A stretch of DNA of 64,000 bases. It comes from an uncultured Clostridium sp. GTDB lineage: Bacteria > Bacillota > Clostridia > TANB77 > CAG-508. Made by a program: the position numbers and the translations under genes. Positions 55,901 to 63,027 of this stretch are shown here, one piece after another. Under the pieces are notes generated by a model. The model saw only the letters and a program-made list of their open reading frames with translations. It made no database searches and was not told the origin of the DNA. How positions within the stretch are numbered: position 1 is the first letter of the stretch; every line of letters begins with the position of its first letter. The stretch spans positions 1 through 64,000 of the forward strand of contig CAKNNA010000002.1 of the NCBI GenBank assembly GCA_930989765.1, given 5' to 3'.

Positions 55901-57226
55901 AGTACCAAAATTAAACAAATTATTAAAATAAGGCTTAACAAATTCTGGCAATAAATTTAATTGTTTTAAAGCTACTGTTCCAGATAAAACTTGATTAATT
56001 ATATGAAAAATTATTTCATTCATTTGAATTATATCCTCTTTTGAAAAACAAGAAGTCCAATAATCATAAGAAAGTAATCTTTCATGATTTGGAAGAGTTA
56101 GATGAATAGTAAGAGGATTATTTTGTGTATTTAAAAAATACCAACAAAAATCTCCGGTGTCACCATTTGGCATTTTATATTCTAGTTCATTCACTTGGTA
56201 TGAAAATCCTATTTCATACAAATTTGAATTATCATTTGAAGAATTATTATAAAAAGATTGTATTTTATGATAAGGAAAGTGACAATGTTTATAAATAGAA
56301 AAATTAGAAGATGCAATATTCTTACATAATTCTACAAAGCTAGAACACTCTGCTACATTAATATTTAATGGAAGAGTAGAGACAAAAAGACCAGCACACT
56401 CCATTTCTCCATATTTTTTTTGACGATTTAAAAAAGGAGTGCCAAAAACTAAAGAATCCCTACTATATATCTTAGAAAAATATATAGCAAAAATTGCTAA
56501 AAAGAAAGTATATTCTGTTATCCCATTAGAGTTACAGAAAGTATCTATTCCAGCAGAAATATTTTTTGGAATAGAAAAATTTAATCTATTTGAATTTTTA
56601 TTAAAAACATTATATGAAGAAAAAATTTTATTTGAATTTATGTAAGAAACATAATCTTCCCAAAATTTAGAGTCAAGCATATAATGTTTACTATTTAAAT
56701 AATCATGTTCACGGTTAATAAAATCTAAATATGCAGGTTTAGTATAATTATCTAAAGATTCACCATTTAGTAATTTAGTATAAATCTCTTTTATTTGTTC
56801 TGATACCTTAGTCATACTCCAACCATCTGCGATTATATGGTGAGTTTTATAAAAGATATATGTATATTTTGGAGTCAGTACAATTGAAAAAGAAACTAAT
56901 AAATCAAATGATAAAGGTAATCTTTTATAATATTCTACATATTCTGAAATATCTTCTGAGTCAAATTTTTTAACCTCAAAAGTTCTTTCTGGAATTTCAG
57001 AATAATATTGGAAAAAATCAGAGCCTTTTTTTTCAAAGTGCAATTTAAAAACATCATTTTTTTGAAGAATAATGTTTAAAGTTTTTTGTAATAAATCAGT
57101 GTCTAAGTTACCTTTTAATCTTAAAGTTGCAAAAATATGAGTTACTGCTTCATTTTCAGAGCTTACATTTTGTAATTCTATAATATTCTTTTGTGGATTT
57201 GTTAAATTATAAAGAACCTTTTTCAT
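52961..57226 (-). CDS. Single-module NRPS: condensation-adenylation-carrier-reductase
   Basis: 1421 residues. Condensation domain (1-430) with active-site HHIIADG (129-135); adenylation domain (about 455-960) with YTSGSTGNPKGTMV, NLYGPTEATM, YRTGDLAKIN, GRDDDVVKVNG and the A10 lysine in NSSGKIDRKK; carrier domain with LGIDSLA; C-terminal NAD(P)H reductase with VLITGVTGYLGIHLL, SAANVRH and a YLISKFEAE active-site Tyr/Lys. A module starting with condensation and ending with reductase predicts an N-acylated amino aldehyde or alcohol. The pocket residues, aligned by eye, look hydrophobic with the amino-acid Asp conserved (FDAS). No phosphopantetheinyl transferase is near. Confidence 0.95.
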   Translation of the reverse strand: MKKVLYNLTNPQKNIIELQNVSSENEAVTHIFATLRLKGNLDTDLLQKTLNIILQKNDVFKLHFEKKGSDFFQYYSEIPERTFEVKKFDSEDISEYVEYYKRLPLSFDLLVSFSIVLTPKYTYIFYKTHHIIADGWSMTKVSEQIKEIYTKLLNGESLDNYTKPAYLDFINREHDYLNSKHYMLDSKFWEDYVSYINSNKIFSSYNVFNKNSNRLNFSIPKNISAGIDTFCNSNGITEYTFFLAIFAIYFSKIYSRDSLVFGTPFLNRQKKYGEMECAGLFVSTLPLNINVAECSSFVELCKNIASSNFSIYKHCHFPYHKIQSFYNNSSNDNSNLYEIGFSYQVNELEYKMPNGDTGDFCWYFLNTQNNPLTIHLTLPNHERLLSYDYWTSCFSKEDIIQMNEIIFHIINQVLSGTVALKQLNLLPEFVKPYFNNLFNFGTLPNCNFSVIDMFSKMACKFPDNTAIVCGNNSITYEDLAKKINRLANFLIQKGIKKGSPVALFFDKSIDMIVSMFAVMQAGGCYVPILPDENESRIKYILSDCNPFCILTNSSVSTCIDVSIPIYNLDVINLSETINTAINILPEDVAYIIYTSGSTGNPKGTMVMHKNICSLMYSISKDPILHASSQDVSMSLLKYSFDASGIDIYTALLFGGKLVLVEKHDELNPMKVLEIIEKHKVTRSFLIPKWLEHIALENMRGIANLSSLRILGSGGETLKPNTISSLLNAYPNLKILNLYGPTEATMFTTCKMITTNEVSNNYTSIGRPIYGARLAVVNSNFEILPPNVKGELIIYEDDNSITNIAKGYLNLPEQTTKKFVRIFHPFVNKDVHAYRTGDLAKINFNGEIEFLGRDDDVVKVNGGYLVALNEVENKIQNLLGDNFDTYPIAVPFKNTKIIVLFIVKKEKNINLYNVKNYINNNISFYMRPKKIIELKNFPRNSSGKIDRKKLLEYAKDYISHSMDTIVAPTTKTEKNILSILKKFVNLETISVTDDFIDDLGIDSLALTSFYSSLNQYPITIQDIYNNSNIKDLAYFIDNKNSATLLKLDLSHISDAVIKNDTKPFSLECVLITGVTGYLGIHLLKNLLLNKDTKKIYCVIRNKINLSGDKRLASMIKFYFSSDSNLIDLIKEKVTILNGDITKEYLGLDISTYEHIKSEVTAVINSAANVRHFVKPTQIRKDNVESVDNLIKFCSDKISLAHISTLSIVGFKGNAINENIFDEDSLYIHQNLDNNPYLISKFEAEKNILCAIQKSGLNANIFRVGNIMPRLKDGVFQKNAKQNVFLSALKFIVDYGIIPFDFMSMPLELSPVDECSDFVFALLKENLNYTIYHIANSNMFTFSDFKKLLLELGISIKCVDEDNFMQALGKYTNEYTKEYLLASNLNSFSLDRTVSNLNSIGLHWKPIDIEYIKFILNLLRDKF

Positions 57227-57505
57227 GTTTTTTACCTCTCTAGATTAAAATTTTATTAAAAATATTATACATTGTAAATAAGAAAAAATCAATTTTTTTA
57301 GGGAAAAATAAAAAAATTTGGAAATCTTTGTTGTAAATTGGAAGTTAATATTATAAAATAGGAAAAAAAGGTTACTATTTAAGCCAAAACAGATTATTAA
57401 AATTAAGTAAAGACTATAACTTAGAAAATAAAAAAACATTTTATATATTTCATATTTGCCAAAAAAAGTTTAAATGGTAACCAAAAAAAGAAAGAAGGAA
57501 AAAAG

Positions 57506-59257
57506 ATGGCAAAAAATGAAAATAGAAAAGTTTATGAATCAAGAAAAGTTAAAAACTACAGAGAACTTGTAGAATACTCATGTAAAGAATATGCAAACAA
57601 TATTGCATATAAATACAAAAAAGACTATACTGCAAAAAAAGTAGAATACATAGAAAAAACATACAAACAAACAGGAGAAGATATTAAATTTTTAAGTACA
57701 GCATTACTTAATTTAGGGTTAGAAAACAAAAAAATAGCACTAATAGGAAATAATAGATATGAATGGTGCATAAGCTATTTTGCAATTACTTGTGGAAATA
57801 TGGTAGTTGTACCTTTAGATAAAGCATTACCAGAAAACGAGATAGAAAATTTGCTAAAAAGAAGCGGAGCAGAAGCAATAATATGTGATAAAAAATACAT
57901 ACCAGAAATAATAAAATCAAAAGAAAATAATATAAAAATTATAATAAGTATGGACAACATAGAAAACAAAAACGAAGCTAAAACAAAAGATAACAATAAA
58001 ACAATATATGAAATTGAAAAATTACTAAAAAAAGGAAAAGAGCTAATAGAAAACAAAGACACTAAATATGAAAATATAAAAATAGATGAAGAAAAAATGT
58101 CAATCTTGCTATTCACATCAGGAACAACTAATGTACCAAAAGCTGTAATGTTATCACAAAAAAATATATGTTCAAACATAAATGACATAGCATGTTGGGT
58201 AAAATTATACAAAACAGATACATTACTATCATTCCTACCAATACACCACACATTCGAATGTACAATAACATTTCTATATGGATTTTATAGTGGATGTCAA
58301 ATAGCATTTTGTGATGGACTAAAACACATACAAAAAAATCTAATAGAATACAAAGTATCAGTATTTGTTGCAGTACCATTAGTATTAGAAACAATGTATA
58401 AAAAAATATTAAAAACAATAGACGAAAAAGGCAAAACAAAACTAATAGAAAAAATGATAAAAATATCAAGTACATTATTAAAATGCAAAATAGACTTAAG
58501 AAAAATAATATTCAAACAAATACTAGAAAATTTTGGAGGACACTTAAGAGTAGTACTATATGGTGCAGCACCAATGAATAAAGAAACAATAATAGGATTC
58601 AATCATTTTGGAATAGATTTAGTACAAGGATATGGCCTAACAGAAACATCACCAGTAATATCAGCAGAAACAGACAAAGAAAAAAGACCAGGCTCAGTCG
58701 GCCTTGCACTACCAAGCTTAGAAGTGAAAATAGAAAATCCAGACGAAAAAGGAGAAGGAGAAATAACAGTAAAAGGACCAAGTGTAATGATGGGATATTA
58801 CCAAAATGAAGAAGAAACAAAAAAAGCATTAAAAAACGGATGGTTTAAAACAGGAGACTACGGATATATAGATAAAGAAGGATTTATATATATAACAGGT
58901 AGAAAAAAAGACATAATAGTTCTAAGAAACGGAAAAAACATATACCCACAAGAAATAGAATTCTTAATAAACAAAATTCCATATATAGAAGAATCACTAG
59001 TATATTCAAGAGACAAAAGCAATACAGATACAATGTTATGTGCAAAAATAGTATATAATCAAGAAGAAATAGAAAAAGTATTTGGAAAACAAGAAGAATC
59101 AGTATATAAAGAAAAAATATGGGAAGAAATAAAAAACATAAACAAAGAATTGCCAGTATATAAACATATAAAAAACATAACAATAACAAAAGAGCCATTA
59201 ATAAAAACCACAACACAAAAAGTAAAAAGATATGAAGAACTAAAAATGGTAAAATAA
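57506..59257 (+). CDS. Long-chain acyl-CoA synthetase-like AMP-binding enzyme
   Basis: 583 residues: LLFTSGTTNVPKAVMLSQKN (P-loop), FLPIHHTFE, YGAAPMNKETI, GYGLTETSPVIS, KTGDYGYIDKEGFIYITGRKKDIIVLRNGKNIYPQEIE. This matches fatty acyl-CoA/acyl-AMP ligases. Divergently placed 280 bases from the NRPS, it may supply an activated acyl group to the starter condensation domain; that link is inferred from position only. AAGAAGGA precedes the ATG. Confidence 0.9.
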   Translation: MAKNENRKVYESRKVKNYRELVEYSCKEYANNIAYKYKKDYTAKKVEYIEKTYKQTGEDIKFLSTALLNLGLENKKIALIGNNRYEWCISYFAITCGNMVVVPLDKALPENEIENLLKRSGAEAIICDKKYIPEIIKSKENNIKIIISMDNIENKNEAKTKDNNKTIYEIEKLLKKGKELIENKDTKYENIKIDEEKMSILLFTSGTTNVPKAVMLSQKNICSNINDIACWVKLYKTDTLLSFLPIHHTFECTITFLYGFYSGCQIAFCDGLKHIQKNLIEYKVSVFVAVPLVLETMYKKILKTIDEKGKTKLIEKMIKISSTLLKCKIDLRKIIFKQILENFGGHLRVVLYGAAPMNKETIIGFNHFGIDLVQGYGLTETSPVISAETDKEKRPGSVGLALPSLEVKIENPDEKGEGEITVKGPSVMMGYYQNEEETKKALKNGWFKTGDYGYIDKEGFIYITGRKKDIIVLRNGKNIYPQEIEFLINKIPYIEESLVYSRDKSNTDTMLCAKIVYNQEEIEKVFGKQEESVYKEKIWEEIKNINKELPVYKHIKNITITKEPLIKTTTQKVKRYEELKMVK

Positions 59258-59267
59258 AGAGCCATAG

Positions 59268-59502
59268 TTGCCAATGGTTGTCAATGGTTGCCAATGGGGA
59301 CGGAGATAAATGGCAATATTTGGGGTGAACTTTGGGGACGTTCCTTAAAGTTCATTTTCTTGCATATCCCAAGATAGTAGTTAACTTAGAAATTGCTATT
59401 TTGGCCAGTTGATCTGGAAATATACGCAAAAAATGAACTTTAAGGAACATCCCCAAAGTTCACCCCAAATATTGCCATTTATCTCCGTCCCCATTGGCAA
59501 CC
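59268..59502. repeat. Long REP-like inverted repeat (73-bp arms)
   Basis: 59286-59358 and 59430-59502 are reverse complements with one mismatch over 73 bases. The arms contain GGGGACGGAGATAAATGGCA and TTTGGGGACGTTCC. A 71-base centre without an open frame separates them. Extra copies of GGTTGCCAATG precede the left arm. A 28-base part of the arm recurs with one mismatch beside the RAYT gene. Confidence 0.85.
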
Positions 59503-59603
59503 TTTGGAACTTTTTTACAGTTTTACGTTTGTATTAAAAAATTCTCACATATGCAGTTTAAAAAAAGAAAATAATGTAAATAATAAAACAAGAGGTGTTT
59601 ATT

Positions 59604-60740
59604 TTGAAAAGAAGAAAATATCAGAAAAAAAATTACTTAAAAAGAGTAATAATTGGGTTTATAATAGCAGTAATTATATGGATTTTAGCAATATATTTAT
59701 ACATAACATATCAAAATATAGAAATAAATAATAATAATTATCAAACCGAAAAACTACAATCCACAGAAAGTAAACAAACTGTGGAAAATGTAAAAGAAAA
59801 CAGCACCAAAATTGCAGATACTTTAGAAAAAGTACAAGAAAGTGTTGTTGGAATATCAAAACTAAAAAATGTAGGTGGCTCAATATTTTCATCAAGTGAT
59901 GAAGAAGAATTAGGTCTTGGAACAGGAGTAATTGTAAGTGAAAACGGATATATATTAAGTAATGAACATGTAACAGGTGAAAAATATAGTAGATGTTATA
60001 TAACTTTAGAAAATGGAAAAAATTATAATGGAACAGTCGTGTGGAGTGATTCTAGCCTAGATTTGTCAATAACAAAAATAGAAGCAAATAATTTAGTAGC
60101 AATATTACTTGGAGATTCAAGCAAAATAAGAGTTGGAGAAACAGTATATGCAATAGGAAACCCTATAGGATTCGAATTCAGAAGGACAGTAACATCAGGA
60201 ATAATAAGTGCAAAAAATAGAAGTATAAAGATAGAAGAAAATAATTCACAAAGTTATATGTCAGACTTAATACAAACAGATGCTACAATAAACCCCGGAA
60301 ATAGTGGAGGACCATTAATAAATCCAGATGGAGAAGTAATAGGAATAAACACAGTAAAAATATCTTCAGCAGAAGGAATAGGTTTTGCAATACCAATAAA
60401 TGTAGTAAAAAATGTAATAGAAAGTTTTAAAAATGAAGGAAGTTTTGATCAAGCAACACTTGGAGTATTTGCATATGACAAAGATGTAATAAAATATTTA
60501 GACTCTAATCTAAATTTTGATGAAGGAATTTACATTGCAGAAATAAACAAAAATAGTCCAGCAGAAAAAGCAGAATTAAAAGTAGCAGATATAATTTTGA
60601 GCATAGATAATATAAGTTTAACAACTATGAACGAATTAAGGGAATATATATATAGTAAAAAACCAGGAGATACTGTGACTTTAAAGATAAAAAGAGGAAA
60701 GATAAACAGAGAAAAAAATGTAACACTTGCAAGAAAGTAA
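59604..60740 (+). CDS. htrA: HtrA/DegP-like membrane serine protease
   Basis: 378 residues: an N-terminal membrane anchor (VIIGFIIAVIIWILAIYLYITY), a trypsin-type domain with His in ILSNEHVTG, Asp in DSSLDLSITKI, Ser in NPGNSGGPLINPDG, and a PDZ domain (GIYIAEINKNSPAEKAELKVADIILSIDN). It degrades or refolds damaged exported proteins. AGAGGTG fits TTG at 59604; the GTG at 59595 overlaps that site. Confidence 0.95.
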   Translation: MKRRKYQKKNYLKRVIIGFIIAVIIWILAIYLYITYQNIEINNNNYQTEKLQSTESKQTVENVKENSTKIADTLEKVQESVVGISKLKNVGGSIFSSSDEEELGLGTGVIVSENGYILSNEHVTGEKYSRCYITLENGKNYNGTVVWSDSSLDLSITKIEANNLVAILLGDSSKIRVGETVYAIGNPIGFEFRRTVTSGIISAKNRSIKIEENNSQSYMSDLIQTDATINPGNSGGPLINPDGEVIGINTVKISSAEGIGFAIPINVVKNVIESFKNEGSFDQATLGVFAYDKDVIKYLDSNLNFDEGIYIAEINKNSPAEKAELKVADIILSIDNISLTTMNELREYIYSKKPGDTVTLKIKRGKINREKNVTLARK

Positions 60741-60756
60741 ATCATTAACAATAAAA

Positions 60757-60800
60757 AGAAGATGTACAAAAATGATAAAAAATTTTAGTACATCTTTTAT
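60757..60800 (+). terminator. Hairpin terminator after htrA
   Basis: AGATGTAC and GTACATCT form the stem; T residues follow. Confidence 0.7.
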
Positions 60801-60889
60801 AATTATAATATTTAACTTCACAATTAGAAAATAAATATTATTAGAAACTAGGATTTTAAATCAATAAAAAAGCCCAAAAACCAAATCAT

Positions 60890-61570
60890 TCAAAATTGTC
60901 CATATTTTCTTAAAGTTTCTCTGCTTATATTTAATATTTTTTCCATACTTCTATAAGATACATTAAAATGTCTTAAGTATTTTACAATAATACTTAATTC
61001 ATGTTTATTTTTTAGTAAATTTTCTATATTGATATTATTTACATTTATATAATTTTTTATAATCTCATCATTAGTTTCATTATCTACATCTATAAAAATA
61101 TCTTCTGTTTGAATATTATCTGGCATATATTGTCGATTTTCAAGATAATTTGAAAACTTATAGTCCTCACGTTTTAAACAAATTCCAGCCTTCACAGGAT
61201 TATTATAAATATAATTCATACAAGAATAAAATTGTTTTTCTGTATAAATTCCTTCACTTTTATATCGATCTCTAAATAAATATCCTACTCTATCATATTT
61301 TCTATTATAGTACTTTGCATATTTAGTATTTAACCTTTGCATGAATTTACTCAAAATTTGCGTATTGTTAGTATGTATAAGTAAATGGGCATGATTATTC
61401 ATAATACAATATGCTATAACATTGACATCTAGAATTTGTTCTAATTCTTTAATTTTATTGATATAATAAATAATATCGATTTCGTAATTAAAAATATAAC
61501 TTTTATTTAGCCCTTGAACCATAATATGAAAAAAAGGTGTTTTATTAATATTCCTAGGGGACCTTGACAT
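60890..61570 (-). CDS. REP-associated tyrosine transposase (RAYT, Y1 HUH family)
   Basis: 226 residues. The HUH motif is NNHAHLLIH (His60, His62), followed by the conserved FMQRLNTKYAKYYNRKYDRVGYLFRDRYKS, which carries the catalytic Tyr, and NPVKAGI. The last 45 residues look like a helix-turn-helix (YRSMEKILNISRETLRKYG). RAYTs are IS200-related single-copy transposases thought to spread REP palindromes. A REP-like copy lies 77 bases upstream of its start, and others are scattered in the window. Confidence 0.9.
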   Translation of the reverse strand: MSRSPRNINKTPFFHIMVQGLNKSYIFNYEIDIIYYINKIKELEQILDVNVIAYCIMNNHAHLLIHTNNTQILSKFMQRLNTKYAKYYNRKYDRVGYLFRDRYKSEGIYTEKQFYSCMNYIYNNPVKAGICLKREDYKFSNYLENRQYMPDNIQTEDIFIDVDNETNDEIIKNYINVNNINIENLLKNKHELSIIVKYLRHFNVSYRSMEKILNISRETLRKYGQF

Positions 61571-61646
61571 AAATCTCTCCTTTACTAAATTTTCCCCTTA
61601 TCTATAATAACACATCTTTTTTTGTTTTTAAAGGTTTTTTAAAAAA

Positions 61647-61674
61647 TTGCCATTTATCTCCGTCCCCAATGGCA
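61647..61674. repeat. REP-like copy beside the RAYT gene
   Basis: This 28-mer with CTCCGTCCCC matches 59472-59499 at 27 of 28 positions. It stands alone here without a second arm, next to the RAYT start. Confidence 0.8.
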
Positions 61675-61677
61675 CAA

Positions 61678-61814
61678 TAAAAACAATAGAAAGTTGTTTT
61701 GCAGATGCAACAAATAATTTAGAAGAAATACTAGTCCACAAAAAGGAAAACGAAATAACAGGAGCACCATGGGGAGCAGTAAAAGGAATGAAAGTTGTAA
61801 AATGGGTTGGATAA
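61678..61814 (+). pseudogene. 3' remnant of an unidentified gene
   Basis: One frame reads ...FADATNNLEEILVHKKE...APWGAVKGMKVVKWVG and a stop, a sensible protein end without a start or ribosome-binding site. It begins exactly at the REP-like copy, so the front of the gene was probably lost or displaced by the repeat/RAYT insertion. I do not recognise the family. Confidence 0.4.
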
Positions 61815-61870
61815 AATCAATTCGAAGATAAAAATATGATGACAAAACAAAATATCCAAAATAAATTTAA

Positions 61871-61918
61871 GAATAAAAAAGTAGAAGTTTTAATAAAAAT
61901 AAAACTTCTACTTTTCTT
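61871..61918. terminator. Hairpin terminator
   Basis: AAAGTAGAAGTTTTA pairs with TAAAACTTCTACTTTT with short loop; A and T runs flank it, so it could serve both sides. Confidence 0.75.
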
Positions 61919-61920
61919 GG

Positions 61921-62283
61921 TTAAACAAAACTTGAATCAAGATTTTGCTTAAATTCTTTCATATTATTGTAATTATTAATCAAAGTATCCATTTGGTTGA
62001 TAATTTTATTGGCTTCTTCAATAGAAGATACATTTTTAAGCTTATAAATTAAATTTTCAAAATAATCTAAAAGCTCATATTCTCCCTCAGAAGTAAACTC
62101 AAGCCTCCAATATGAAAAACTTTCGCCTAAAGATAAAGCTTGGGTAAAATTAGAAACATTAGCACTTTCTAAATTGTGCGTATATGAAAGAACATTGCGA
62201 GTTAAAAAAAATAAACTTATCAATAAAAAAATGCTAATAATAATAAAAAAAGAAAACCGACAAGTATTTTTTTCTTTCTCCAT
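61921..62283 (-). CDS. Small membrane-anchored hypothetical protein
   Basis: 120 residues from the ATG at 62283 (AAAGG lies 9 bases upstream): one membrane helix (FSFFIIISIFLLISLFFLT) and an extracytoplasmic helical domain (YELLDYFENLIYKLKNVSSIEEANKIINQMDTLINNYNNM). Function unknown. Codon 9 is an in-frame CGG (62257-62259) read with no frame change, the only such case I found in the window and a useful control for the ICE frameshift sites. Confidence 0.65.
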   Translation of the reverse strand: MEKEKNTCRFSFFIIISIFLLISLFFLTRNVLSYTHNLESANVSNFTQALSLGESFSYWRLEFTSEGEYELLDYFENLIYKLKNVSSIEEANKIINQMDTLINNYNNMKEFKQNLDSSFV

Positions 62284-62430
62284 ACAAACCAACCTTTCTA
62301 TATTTAATAACAAAATTATAGCATGATAAAATTTAAAAGTCAACATAATGCATAATATAATCATTGTCATTTTGATCCATTACTAACAATTGCTGTTCAG
62401 TTAAGAAAAATATTTGCTGCTTACTATTTT

Positions 62431-62475
62431 GGCTATTCTATTAAATTAAAATTTCTTAATTTAAATAGAATAGCC
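62431..62475. repeat. Palindromic hairpin in divergent intergenic region
   Basis: GGCTATTCTATT (62431-62442) and AATAGAATAGCC (62464-62475) pair perfectly, with further AAATTAA/TTAATTT pairing inside. Outer ATTGTCATT and AATGACAAT also face each other. No T run directly follows, so it is not a plain terminator. Confidence 0.55.
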
Positions 62476-62512
62476 ATCCCCAACAATGACAATTCAAATA
62501 AATAAAAAAGTA

Positions 62513-62542
62513 TTGACAAATTTAACTAATAAGTGCTATATT
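62513..62542 (+). promoter_or_regulatory. Promoter of XRE gene
   Basis: TTGACA (62513-62518) and TATATT (62537-62542) with an 18-base spacer, 30 bases before the gene. Confidence 0.6.
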
Positions 62543-62571
62543 AACTACAAAGAAAAAGAAAGGGTGATAAT

Positions 62572-62895
62572 ATGGTACTTGATTATAAAGCTATTGGCAA
62601 AAGAATAAAATTAGTTAGAAATGATAAAAATATTTCCAAAAACGATATTGCAAAACAATTAAAAATAACAGAAAATGATTTAAACAAAATAGAACAAGGA
62701 AACATAGAAATCAATCTAGTAAACATAGTTAAACTTTCAGAAATTTTAGATATTAGCATTGACTATTTAGTAAAAGGAATAGAAAAAAAAGAAAACTTAA
62801 AAAAAGAATTTGAAAAAATATTAGATAAATGTACAAAAAAACAAGAAGAATTCATACTTGAAATTGCAGAGTTAACTACACAAATGAACTTATAA
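62572..62895 (+). CDS. XRE-family transcriptional regulator
   Basis: 107 residues: HTH IGKRIKLVRNDKNISKNDIAKQLKITENDLNKIEQGNIEINLVNIVKLSEILDISIDYLVKG, then a charged helical tail. AAAGGGTGAT precedes the ATG. Target unknown; possibly autoregulation at the palindrome upstream. Confidence 0.85.
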   Translation: MVLDYKAIGKRIKLVRNDKNISKNDIAKQLKITENDLNKIEQGNIEINLVNIVKLSEILDISIDYLVKGIEKKENLKKEFEKILDKCTKKQEEFILEIAELTTQMNL

Positions 62896-63027
62896 TTCAC
62901 TAATTAATAAAATTATAATAAAAAATTTTTATCACAAGTAAAAAAATTTATAACTTTACAAAAAATAAAAAATATTATAAAATCACTAAAAATAGTAACA
63001 AAACAAAAACAATAATAGGTGATATAA

